This document shows, one piece after another, positions 55,600 through 63,420 of a stretch of 64,000 bases of DNA. A program made the position numbers and the translations under genes. Origin of the DNA: Clostridium kluyveri (GTDB lineage Bacteria; Bacillota; Clostridia; Clostridiales; Clostridiaceae); assembly GCF_001902295.1 (NCBI RefSeq), contig NZ_CP018335.1:3844001-3908000 (forward strand), in the 5' to 3' direction. Positions within the stretch are counted from its first letter, which is position 1. Each line of letters begins with the position of its first letter. The notes below the pieces were generated by a model. It saw only the letters and a list, made by a program, of their open reading frames with translations. It did no database searches and was not told the DNA's origin.

Positions 55600-55998
55600 A
55601 AGGAATAAAGGGGTGGATTCTCCGATTACAAAAAAATCGAGAGGGAGTTGACTCCTCTTTGGCATGCCTGTGATTATTATAATACTCCAATAAAAGTTGA
55701 AGATCAAACTGCATTTGGTTTACAAAAGTGGCTTCTCGTTTACAAAAACTGCAATTCGAGTACAAAAGTGGCATTTCGTTTACAAATATTCAGTTGTCGT
55801 TTACATATATGGCTTCTCACTTTACAAAGTGGCTTCTCACCTTACAAGTAAGTTACAAGTAAGTTTTCTAAAAAAGTCAATAAGGTTTCCTTTATAAATC
55901 TCAATAATTATTTATTGAAAAACAATAAATAATTATTGAAATTATTAAGAGGATGTAGTATGATGAAATTACAAAATTGTAAATGGAGGCAGTGATTT
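55567..55998. other. Gene-free stretch with tandem array
   Basis: It holds the IS right side, a seven-unit array of about 20 bp (55718-55864), and the upstream region of the DUF2975 gene. No gene with a ribosome site was found. Confidence 0.55.
55718..55864 (+). repeat. Array of seven 19-21-bp imperfect repeats
   Basis: Units begin with GTTTACAAA or a close variant and end in GGCTTCTC, GCAATTCG, GGCATTTC or similar: GTTTACAAAAGTGGCTTCTC is the clearest. There are no spacers between units, so it is not a CRISPR array. Such multiple short repeats occur at ends of some IS21-type elements, but no istA/istB gene is here. Confidence 0.75.
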
Positions 55999-56493
55999 AT
56001 GAAAGAGAACAAATATAATTCTATGGCTAAATTTTTAATAATTGTATTAAATGTGCTTATTGCCTTTGGGGTATTAACCTTTATAAGTTTAATTATAAGT
56101 ACATTAACTTTAGGGGATATTGGGGCAGCAAATAGAAAATATATTGTAAACTGTATATTGTTTTTTATTGGAACTTCTTCCTTGGTATTTATTCTTTACT
56201 GTCTTAGAAAGATTTTAAAGTCTGTTATAAATGCAGGACCCTTTAATATGAGTATTGTGAAAAATCTAAAGGATATAGCTTTAAGCTGCTTTATTATAAC
56301 TATATGCTATTTAATAAATTTCTTTTATAATAATCAGTTTAAAAGCTTCAAGTTAATAGAGATAGATCCAAGGGGCATACACACAGATACGGAATTCCTG
56401 ATATTCTTCTTTGCAGGGTGCTTTGTTTTGATACTGGCTCAAATATACAAGCAGGCCGTGGAAGTAAAAGAAGAAAATGATTTCACGGTTTAG
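55999..56493 (+). CDS. DUF2975 membrane protein
   Basis: A 164-residue protein with four membrane helices (FLIIVLNVLIAFGVLTFISL, YIVNCILFFIGTSSLVFILY, ALSCFIITICYLINFFY, FLIFFFAGCFVLILAQIY). The pattern and the short HTH gene just after it are the usual DUF2975 pair. GGAGGCAG precedes the ATG. The role is unknown; the family is thought to work with the small HTH protein. Confidence 0.8.
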   Translation: MKENKYNSMAKFLIIVLNVLIAFGVLTFISLIISTLTLGDIGAANRKYIVNCILFFIGTSSLVFILYCLRKILKSVINAGPFNMSIVKNLKDIALSCFIITICYLINFFYNNQFKSFKLIEIDPRGIHTDTEFLIFFFAGCFVLILAQIYKQAVEVKEENDFTV

Positions 56494-56512
56494 ACACTAA
56501 AGGAGGCGTATT

Positions 56513-56719
56513 ATGGCTATAATTGTAAACCTTGATGTAATGATGGCAAAACGCAAAATCTCTCTTAATGAACTGGCCGAGAAGGTTGGAATAACCAATG
56601 CCAATTTATCAATATTAAAAACCGGAAAGGCCAAGGCTGTAAGGTTTTCCACACTAGAGGCTATATGCAGGGAACTTAAATGTCAGCCGGGAGATATTTT
56701 AGAGTTTAGAGAGGAATAA
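56513..56719 (+). CDS. Small XRE-family (YozG-like) HTH regulator
   Basis: A 68-residue single HTH domain: IVNLDVMMAKRKISLNELAE, VGITNANLSILKTGKAKAVR, TLEAICRELKCQPGDILEF. It starts 19 bp after the DUF2975 gene with a strong AAAGGAGGC site, so they form an operon. It probably controls its own cluster. Confidence 0.9.
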   Translation: MAIIVNLDVMMAKRKISLNELAEKVGITNANLSILKTGKAKAVRFSTLEAICRELKCQPGDILEFREE

Positions 56720-56733
56720 AAGGAGGAGGCAAA

Positions 56734-58215
56734 ATGGAAGTTAATAAAACTTTACAAACTAAAACTAAGTATGGGCTATACTGTGTGCTATTTTCACTGC
56801 TGCTTGGAATTATATTTGACAGATTATTTTTTGACAAGGCCCCTGGCATATCCTACCCCATATTTATAGGGCTGTGCATTGGATTTTTCCTATGGTCCAT
56901 GAGAGATAGGCTAAGAATGAGAAAAAGCTTTGGCTGGTTTTTACTTATACCAATAGCCCTACTGTCCCTCAGCTTTGCAGTTCATACAGAGAACATATTT
57001 TATTTATTAAATTTTTTAGCGGTTCCAATTCTTATGATTGCAAGTTCTATTTTAATCGTGAATCCAAGGCTTAAATGGGATAAATCCAGTTTTATAGCTG
57101 AGATGTTAAGAAAAGGAATAGCAAATGTGTTTAATAATATCACCAAGTCCTTTACAATTTTAAAGGCTTCAGTAAAAATAGAAAAAACTTTTGAAATGAA
57201 GGAAGGAAAAAAGCAAATATTAATTGGCATACTTGTTTCCTTGCCTTTGCTTGTGATTTTAATAATACTTTTAAGTTCTGCAGATATGGTTTTTGGCTAC
57301 TACTTTGCTAACCTGACAAGGATTTTTAATAATATAAATATAGAAGAGTTTGTACCACATGCCATAATCATTTTAGTTATAGCTTTCTATTTATTTGGTT
57401 ATGTTTGGGGCTTTAAAAGTGAGGAAAAAGCAATTCAAAAGGGCTTGGATGCCCCTGCTGCGAACTGGGAGGCCGTTACAATAATAACTGTATTGGCTGC
57501 TTTAAATATATTGTATCTGATTTTCACAATAATTCAATTTTCTTATCTTTATGGTGGAAATAATATAGCACTGCCAGCTGATTTCACCTATGCAGAATAT
57601 GCTAGAAAAGGCTTCTTTGAGCTAGCCGCAGTTACCTTTATCAACTTTATAATAGTGCTAATCTGCCTGAAATATATAAAAAAAGATAATAAAAGGCTTT
57701 TAAAGACAGCAAATCTTCTTTTAACTGTGCTTGTAGCATTTACCTTAAATATGCTTTTTTCTGCTAATTTTAAGCTTACTTTGTATGAGGCAGCCTTTGG
57801 GTATACTTTTTTAAGGGTATCGGTGCATTTATTTATGCTGCTGCTTTTCATACTGTGCCTGGTTGTGGCTGCTGGTATTTGGTACAGAAAAATTCCTATA
57901 GTAAAAAGCATAATTGTGATAACAATAATTATGTATACAATAATAAACTATCTTAATATAGATGGTCTTATAGCCAGAAAAAATATAGAACGCTATAATG
58001 AAACTGGCAAGCTGGATGCTTATTATTTGACTTCATTGTCTTTTGAAGCCGTTCCTTACTTGATTGAACTGAGGGATAAGGGGGACAGCCATATAAAAAT
58101 AGTTATTGATAAAAACTTGAAATATAGAAAAGAAGTGCTTGATAAGCAAAATTCATGGACTGAATTTAATTTTAGTAAAAACAAAACTAGAAAATTATTA
58201 AACCAGGGGATCTAA
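56734..58215 (+). CDS. DUF4173-type polytopic membrane protein
   Basis: A 493-residue protein with about twelve hydrophobic segments. The DUF4153/DUF4173 layout is recognisable (LIIFLLSSADMVFGYYF-like, EEFVPHAIIILVIAFYLFGY, TYAEYARKGFFELAAVTF). Its last 70 residues are a soluble tail (GLIARKNIERYNETGKLDAY). AAAGGAGGAG precedes the ATG 14 bp after the HTH gene. The function is unknown. Confidence 0.85.
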   Translation: MEVNKTLQTKTKYGLYCVLFSLLLGIIFDRLFFDKAPGISYPIFIGLCIGFFLWSMRDRLRMRKSFGWFLLIPIALLSLSFAVHTENIFYLLNFLAVPILMIASSILIVNPRLKWDKSSFIAEMLRKGIANVFNNITKSFTILKASVKIEKTFEMKEGKKQILIGILVSLPLLVILIILLSSADMVFGYYFANLTRIFNNINIEEFVPHAIIILVIAFYLFGYVWGFKSEEKAIQKGLDAPAANWEAVTIITVLAALNILYLIFTIIQFSYLYGGNNIALPADFTYAEYARKGFFELAAVTFINFIIVLICLKYIKKDNKRLLKTANLLLTVLVAFTLNMLFSANFKLTLYEAAFGYTFLRVSVHLFMLLLFILCLVVAAGIWYRKIPIVKSIIVITIIMYTIINYLNIDGLIARKNIERYNETGKLDAYYLTSLSFEAVPYLIELRDKGDSHIKIVIDKNLKYRKEVLDKQNSWTEFNFSKNKTRKLLNQGI

Positions 58216-58320
58216 AACCCTGGATTTTTCACATATTCAAGAAAATAGGTGATGATGTCCATCAATAATATAACTTCCAAACTTTGTATCTTTTTCCTAC
58301 CAATGATATGTGCAATTTAT

Positions 58321-58386
58321 AGACTTTTTGAAAGTGGTGAATAATCACTGCCATACGCCTGGATAAGTTCTTCTAAGATTCAGGTA
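58321..58386 (+). repeat. Dispersed element, partial copy
   Basis: GAAAGTGGTGAATAATCACT, then ACGCCTGGATAAGTTCTTCT and AAGATTCAGGT match the 32.7-kb copy in the same orientation. The second hairpin arm is missing. It lies between the convergent DUF4173 gene and the next minus-strand gene. Confidence 0.7.
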
Positions 58387-58415
58387 CTCTTAACTTCTCT
58401 TATCCATATTATTGA

Positions 58416-58922
58416 TCATAATCTTATATGCACTGCTATTGTATTTATAAATTTTCTAATATCTATATTTTTATACTTGTTATGATTAATATATATATAG
58501 AACAAGCCAAACCATGTGCCGAAAATCCTTAAATATTTATTTACCCTTAAATCCTTTTCTCTTGTAATCCTTATGGTATTAGCCATTCTAAGTGAATACA
58601 TTTCAGCAATATATATTTCATCCCATTTCAACTTTATTTCTTTGAATAACTTTTTTATTATAATACCATCATAATTAATTTCAACATATTGCTTATTTAG
58701 AATAATTGAAGATATTAGATCTAAATCTAAATACAAGGTAAAAAAAAGGGGTAAAAGTATTATAGGCATTACTAGCACTAAAAGGATATCTTTTTGGAAT
58801 AAGATACTATAACTGAAAATAACAAATATATTTAAATATATAGTGGTAATAATAAGGATTAGTTGATATTTGGGATTAAATTTTATGGGTATATGATATA
58901 TATTGTTTTTATTTTTATACAT
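58416..58922 (-). CDS. Hypothetical membrane protein with a PH-like tail
   Basis: A 168-residue protein with two membrane helices (LILIITTIYLNIFVIFSYSI, ILLVLVMPIILLPLFFTLYL) and a C-terminal soluble half (YVEINYDGIIIKKLFKEIKL, KWDEIYIAEMYS) resembling bacterial PH-type domains. ATG 58922 follows GAAAGGATG; nine more codons upstream lack support. The function is unknown. Confidence 0.6.
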   Translation of the reverse strand: MYKNKNNIYHIPIKFNPKYQLILIITTIYLNIFVIFSYSILFQKDILLVLVMPIILLPLFFTLYLDLDLISSIILNKQYVEINYDGIIIKKLFKEIKLKWDEIYIAEMYSLRMANTIRITREKDLRVNKYLRIFGTWFGLFYIYINHNKYKNIDIRKFINTIAVHIRL

Positions 58923-59511
58923 ACCGCACATCCTTTCGATATATCTCATTATTATTAACTATTTATTCAAATATTAACTTACTAGAAGATCATCAAAGAG
59001 CAGAGTTCAAATAAAGAACATATATCAGATGTAATATAACTATTATAAGTATATATTACCAACACCACTATTTTCAAAGACTAATTTATCCCAATTATTA
59101 AATGCAGAAAAAACAACCAGCAGTTTTCCCCATCTGTCATACACATAACTTACTACTTCAGTTCCGGTATTATCAATAAGTCAAATAATGTCTCCCTGGC
59201 CATTTCTTAATAATATATATGTCTAAACTAGAAACTACAGAAATTTGTATCTATAAATTTCTATAGTTTCCATCCTTATATTTACCAATCGATTTTATTT
59301 TTCTTTTATAACTAAATGCCAATTTTCACGTTCTTACGGATTTTTCTTCCCTAAAGTGTCAAATCAAATTGTAACAGTTTGTTAATAATCCCTAGGCTCC
59401 CTCAACAAACCTGATTTATACCTTACTAACAATTGATATTAGTCATAATTTTACCTAACTTCTTTAAAATTTATAATAAATATTTTATTTATCTTTATCA
59501 TCTAAAGATTA
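58923..59511. other. Gene-poor stretch with Rhs debris
   Basis: The only recognisable content is a fragment of an Rhs-type protein at 59050-59214. Around it are AT-rich sequence and a few short inverted stretches (such as the GAAACTACAGAAATTT/AAATTTCTATAGTTTC pair at 59230-59275). No complete gene was seen. Confidence 0.55.
59050..59214 (-). pseudogene. Rhs-repeat fragment with an internal stop
   Basis: Read on the minus strand: LLRNGQGDII, then a TGA stop (59181-59183), then LIDNTGTEVVSYVYDRWGKL. This is the typical Rhs/YD core end (yLRNaqGDIigLiDntG...YtYDaWG), where the stop replaces a Gly codon. It is a remnant of a large wall-associated toxin-carrying protein. Confidence 0.7.
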
Positions 59512-59790
59512 CTACTTTGACATAAGTTTATTGTACACATAATTCGCCTTATCTTTTACTTGTTCAGCATTAAAATAGACATTGGGTATTGCTAAATCCT
59601 CCTCAACTGGAGAATATCTGGCAGTAAACTCACAAAGCTCTGCAAAACAAGTCTTTTCTATATTATTTAATACATTATAATCTACTTCGGTATTATAAAC
59701 TACTGTAAATTCATCACAAAATAAATCTATATGGTACTCTTCTTTTATAAATTTTTCAACTAGGTAATAAAGTTTTTCTCTAGGATTCAT
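59512..59790 (-). CDS. Small acidic protein, candidate immunity protein
   Basis: A 92-residue acidic, soluble protein (REKLYYLVEKFIKEEYHIDL, FCDEFTVVYNTEVDY, CEFTARYSPVEEDL). I do not recognise the family. It starts 14 bp after the Rhs-type fragment and before further Rhs debris, a place where immunity genes of polymorphic toxins sit. The ATG has GGAAGGAGA before it. Confidence 0.6.
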   Translation of the reverse strand: MNPREKLYYLVEKFIKEEYHIDLFCDEFTVVYNTEVDYNVLNNIEKTCFAELCEFTARYSPVEEDLAIPNVYFNAEQVKDKANYVYNKLMSK

Positions 59791-59804
59791 TTTCTCCTTC
59801 CTCT

Positions 59805-60365
59805 CTATTTTTTTAATATTTCAATTAATGGTCCCATAGCCTTTCTCGCATATTCAAAATGATATATAGTATTAGTCTGTTCATGATATAATACTTCCAG
59901 ATTATACATACTACTACCACTTCTATATATCAGTTCAGGCTTATCCTTAACTTTAGCAGCTTTATCCGCAGCTTTGTCTATTCCCCAGGATATTTCATAT
60001 TTATCTTTTTTTATTATAATAAGTTTTCTACTTTTAACCTTCTTAGCTACTTTAACCTTGACATCGCTATCTTTATTTTCTAACACGTCATTATTTCCAT
60101 CGTCCTTGCCCTCTACTATGGAGTTATCAATATCCTTCCACTGTCCTCCGCTGTAATAATGGACAGCCTCATTGTATATTGCTGCTTCAAAGGTTAAATC
60201 TTCTGTTAAAAAGTGTTTAATATTTCTTTCTCTTTTTTCTTTAATTTCCCCTATTATTCTTGATTTCTTCTTTTTATTTGTTGTATGTATGCCTGAAGTA
60301 TCCCTTTGTTCTGGAGGACTGGGTGCCACCTGTCTGGCTGAAACAGCCTTTTTATGTTTTTTCAC
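59805..60365 (-). pseudogene. Rhs/polymorphic-toxin protein, internally deleted
   Basis: An intact 186-codon frame from a GTG start (GGAAGTG before it). Its first part matches the N-terminal region of large clostridial Rhs-type wall proteins (HFLTEDLTFEAAIYNEAVHY, GGQWKDIDNSIVEGKDDGNN, VLENKDSDVKVK). It then passes directly into a short tail (LEVLYHEQTNTIYHFEYARK) that looks like the end of a C-terminal domain. The thousand-residue repeat core is missing. It may still be translated as a small protein. Confidence 0.65.
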
Positions 60366-60458
60366 AAAATCACTTCCATTAAATTTCTACTATATCAGCA
60401 TATTGTTAATTAATAGAAGCTGTTACCTAATTCATGTAAAATGCTATTTTTACTACAT

Positions 60459-61229
60459 CTATAACAATTGTTTTCTATTATTATATAAAGATTTATAGCC
60501 TAAATTTAATGATAAAAACACTGTTATGCAAACAGAAGTACAGATTGCAATCATAATAGCTATTTGGTACATAATTGCTGTGGTAGGTAACGTACCAGAT
60601 AATATCTGTCCTGTCATCATTCCAGGCAAAAATACTATTCCCATTCCTACCATGGAATTCAGTGTGGGAATTAATGCAGTTTCTAAAGCATTATTAGCAA
60701 AAGGCTTCAAAATATCTTTAGGTTCTACTCCCAAATTAAGTAAAGTATTAATTCTATTTTTTTCTTTATTTACAGAATCCATAAAGGTTTTTATTCCAAT
60801 ATTTATTCCAGTCATGGCATTCCCGATTATCATACCGGCTAAAGGTATGCTGTATTGAGGATTAAATATAGATTTGTTAACCACTACAGTCATAAAGAAA
60901 AATAAAATAAAAATCCCTGAAAATGTTAAGGAAGCTCCTATTGCAATCTTAAAATCATAATTTAAATCCTTTCTGCTTTTAATTACTCTATTAACGGCAA
61001 ATGCTATCATAAGTATAAGAAAAACAACAGTAAACAAAGGCTTTGGATTACTAAATATATATTGAAGTATATACCCTACAATTACCAGTTGAACTGACAT
61101 TCTTAAACTTGCAGCTAAGAGAAGTTTTGTTTGATTGACTTTTGATTTTTTCATTATTAATAGCACTATAATTAGCAGTAAATAAATAAGCAAAAACTGA
61201 AAAATACCCAATGAAACTACTCCTTGCAA
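60459..61229 (-). CDS. fetB: Iron export ABC transporter permease FetB-type
   Basis: A 256-residue UPF0014/FetB protein with about seven helices. Recognisable parts: LLAASLRMSVQLVIVGYILQ, SIPLAGMIIGNAMTGINIG and ALETALIPTLNSMVGMGIVF followed by LPGMMTGQILSG. FetAB exports iron and lowers oxidative stress in E. coli. The TTG start at 61229 follows AAGGAGGAC and overlaps the ATPase end by 13 bp. Confidence 0.88.
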   Translation of the reverse strand: MQGVVSLGIFQFLLIYLLLIIVLLIMKKSKVNQTKLLLAASLRMSVQLVIVGYILQYIFSNPKPLFTVVFLILMIAFAVNRVIKSRKDLNYDFKIAIGASLTFSGIFILFFFMTVVVNKSIFNPQYSIPLAGMIIGNAMTGINIGIKTFMDSVNKEKNRINTLLNLGVEPKDILKPFANNALETALIPTLNSMVGMGIVFLPGMMTGQILSGTLPTTAIMYQIAIMIAICTSVCITVFLSLNLGYKSLYNNRKQLL

Positions 61230-61861
61230 ATTTTGTCCTCCTTAACTATTTCAATTTTATTTTCACAAAACTCCCCAACAATATTTTTATCATGACTTAC
61301 AATTACAATATCAATATTTTTTCCCTTACAAAAATTTATTACATTTTTCATTATTTTATAGCTGTTTTTTTCATCTAATGCTGAAGTTGGCTCGTCCAAC
61401 AATATAACCTTTGGACATAAAGATAAAAAAATGGATATATAGATTCTTTGACGTTCTCCACCAGAAAGGCTAGATGCATTTTGATCTAAGGGAATATTTA
61501 CAGAGCAAAGTCTGGTAATATAACTGACATAATCTTTCTCAGGCACAGGTAATTGCCTCATGGAGTAAAAGATTTTAAAATTATCTAAAATACTCTCATC
61601 AAAGAGAAAAGGTTCTTGAGAAACTAAACTTACCTCACGTCTTAAAGCAATGGGGTCATATTCTTCTATTGCCTTATTGTTATACAATAATTCTCCAGAT
61701 ACCGGACTTATGGAATGATTCAGCAGCTTTAAAAAAGTACTTTTACCGCTTCCGCTCTCCCCAACAATAAAATTAATTTTATTCTTTTCAATTTTAACAC
61801 TATCATAAGTCAAGTTAGCTTTATAAATAAGGTTACTGGCTTGAAATAATGGTTTATTCAT
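61217..61861 (-). CDS. fetA: Iron export ABC transporter ATPase FetA-type
   Basis: A 214-residue ATPase with Walker A GESGSGKST, Q-loop VSQEPFLFDESI, signature LSGGERQR, Walker B VILLDEPTSALD and His in VSHDKN. The neighbouring FetB gives the assignment. AAGGAAGGA precedes the ATG. It diverges from a PadR gene, which may control it. Confidence 0.88.
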   Translation of the reverse strand: MNKPLFQASNLIYKANLTYDSVKIEKNKINFIVGESGSGKSTFLKLLNHSISPVSGELLYNNKAIEEYDPIALRREVSLVSQEPFLFDESILDNFKIFYSMRQLPVPEKDYVSYITRLCSVNIPLDQNASSLSGGERQRIYISIFLSLCPKVILLDEPTSALDEKNSYKIMKNVINFCKGKNIDIVIVSHDKNIVGEFCENKIEIVKEDKICKE

Positions 61862-61992
61862 TATATTTCCTTCCTTTATTTACATATACAAGTCACGGAT
61901 GCCAGGAATGCTTATATCTCTTTCAAGCTAAGTCCCATCCTTGACTGCAGTATATCCAATTGATAAAATAATATCATAGATAACGAAAATTA

Positions 61993-62039
61993 ATATCTGA
62001 ATCAGATATCTACATTAGATATCGAACTACGATATCTAA
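61993..62039. promoter_or_regulatory. Two palindromic operators between fetA and padR
   Basis: ATATCTGA-A-TCAGATAT (61993-62009) and TTAGATATC-7-GATATCTAA (62015-62039) share the half-site AGATAT/ATATCT. They lie 35-80 bp before the padR start and about 130-180 bp before fetA. Confidence 0.75.
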
Positions 62040-62073
62040 ATTATAAATTAAGGATATCACAGGAGGAATTTAA

Positions 62074-62382
62074 ATGCAAGATCAAATTATGAGAAAATTA
62101 TTTTTGGGATTTATTCATGTTCATATATTACATCATGCCAAGGAGGAACCTTTTTATGGGGCGTGGATGATAGAAGAACTCAAGGAACACGGATATGAAA
62201 TCAGCGCCGGGACACTATATCCCATACTTCACACACTGGAGAAAAATGGTGTTTTGAAAGTTGAAGATAAGAATGTTGAGGGAAAGATAAGAAAATATTA
62301 TTCAATTACTGAGTTTGGAGAAGAGGTTCTTAAAGAAGCCAAAGCAAAGGCATACGAATTATTTAAAGAAATAAAAGATTAA
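62074..62382 (+). CDS. PadR-family transcriptional regulator
   Basis: A 102-residue winged-helix regulator: YGAWMIEELKEHGYEISAGT, LYPILHTLEKNGVLKVEDKN, KIRKYYSITEFGEEVLKEA. AGGAGGA precedes the ATG. Tandem palindromes upstream suggest autoregulation and possibly control of fetAB. Confidence 0.9.
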   Translation: MQDQIMRKLFLGFIHVHILHHAKEEPFYGAWMIEELKEHGYEISAGTLYPILHTLEKNGVLKVEDKNVEGKIRKYYSITEFGEEVLKEAKAKAYELFKEIKD

Positions 62383-62471
62383 ACCTATTTTATTTTTACA
62401 AAAATTGTACTCCCATTATTTACTCATATAATATATTTACCACTTAAGAAAGGACAAGAGGGCTTTAAATT

Positions 62472-62744
62472 ATGAAAATATTTTTATATTATATTTTACT
62501 TGTAAATATATATGGCTTTATATTAATGTATTTGGATAAAAACAAATCTAAAAAAGGAAAGTGGAGAATATCTGAAAACAAACTTTTTATTACAGCTATT
62601 TTATTTGGAAGCTTGGGTATATTTTTAGGTATGTATGCTTTCAGACATAAGACCAAGCATCCAAAATTTGTCATAGGCATTCCTATTATTATCATATTAC
62701 AGTTATTTCTATACTTTAAATATCTAAATAATCTGCTGCCATAA
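62472..62744 (+). CDS. DUF1294 small membrane protein
   Basis: A 90-residue protein with three helices and the DUF1294 pattern MYLDKNKSKKGKWRISENKL, FGSLGIFLGMYAFRHKTKHP. The function is unknown. GGACAAGAGG lies before the ATG. It is 90 bp after padR. Confidence 0.85.
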   Translation: MKIFLYYILLVNIYGFILMYLDKNKSKKGKWRISENKLFITAILFGSLGIFLGMYAFRHKTKHPKFVIGIPIIIILQLFLYFKYLNNLLP

Positions 62745-62751
62745 ATAATTA

Positions 62752-63195
62752 CTAGAAAATCTTATTTATTACTGTATAAAGCTGATTTAGAGCCTTATCT
62801 AGGAGAAACAGATCTTCTTTATCAAGGCCTTCTATTTTTGTTTTAATGCTGCTGATTATATCTTTTTGCAGATTATCAAGAAGCTCACTACCAGAGGAAG
62901 TGATTTTTATCTTTACTATCCTTCTGTCTTTACAATCCTGTTCCCTACAGACCCAGTTACTGGCAATAAGCTTATCAATAATAGGTGTTAACTGGGGTTT
63001 TGCAATTTTAATTTCCTCTGCAAGTTCTGTCATTGTAAATGAATGTTTTTCAGATAAAATAGACATGACATGAATTGCTAGAGGACTTACTAAATGTCGT
63101 GCTTGCTGTTCAAAGGGTCTTATAAGTTTTCTGTCAAGGGTAGGCAATAAAGTAGATAAATTTTTTGCCACCTGATTTATATCAACTTCTTTCAT
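62752..63195 (-). CDS. MarR-family transcriptional regulator
   Basis: A 147-residue winged helix: FTMTELAEEIKIAKPQLTPI and DKLIASNWVCREQDCKDRRI with the wing DRRIVKIKIT. AGGAGGTTA precedes the ATG. It diverges from a drug/metabolite exporter gene of the Bcr/CflA type, so it is the likely repressor of that gene. Confidence 0.92.
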   Translation of the reverse strand: MKEVDINQVAKNLSTLLPTLDRKLIRPFEQQARHLVSPLAIHVMSILSEKHSFTMTELAEEIKIAKPQLTPIIDKLIASNWVCREQDCKDRRIVKIKITSSGSELLDNLQKDIISSIKTKIEGLDKEDLFLLDKALNQLYTVINKIF

Positions 63196-63224
63196 GTGAG
63201 TAACCTCCTAAATATCTATAATCA

Positions 63225-63253
63225 TTGACAATTCCTATATAAGTCAGTATAAT
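63225..63253 (+). promoter_or_regulatory. Promoter of the exporter gene
   Basis: TTGACA (63225-63230) and TATAAT (63248-63253) with a 17-bp spacer, both perfect. The leader to the start codon is about 160 nt and holds a hairpin (63336-63345 with 63357-63366). Confidence 0.85.
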
Positions 63254-63335
63254 AAAATAGTTAATATTTATTAAATATATATATAGGTTAATAATTTATA
63301 AACTATAAATAATTAATACACCAACTAGTATATCA

Positions 63336-63366
63336 CAGACCCTTTTCAATATCTATAAAGGGTCTG
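63336..63366 (+). promoter_or_regulatory. Leader hairpin before the exporter gene
   Basis: CAGACCCTTT and AAAGGGTCTG are perfect 10-bp arms around 11 nt. No T-run follows, so it is not a good intrinsic terminator; it may act on translation, stability or as an operator. Confidence 0.6.
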
Positions 63367-63420
63367 AAGTGTATTTATACACATTTAAATGCTATTTAAA
63401 ATATTATCAGGAGGTAAAAA

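Noticed and set aside
55718..55864. CRISPR array
   Set aside because: Units are about 20 bp, imperfect and contiguous; there are no unique spacers and no cas genes.
55648..55897. Two overlapping 66-67-codon frames
   Set aside because: They run through the tandem repeat array and have no ribosome sites; the reading frame is open only because the units lack stops.
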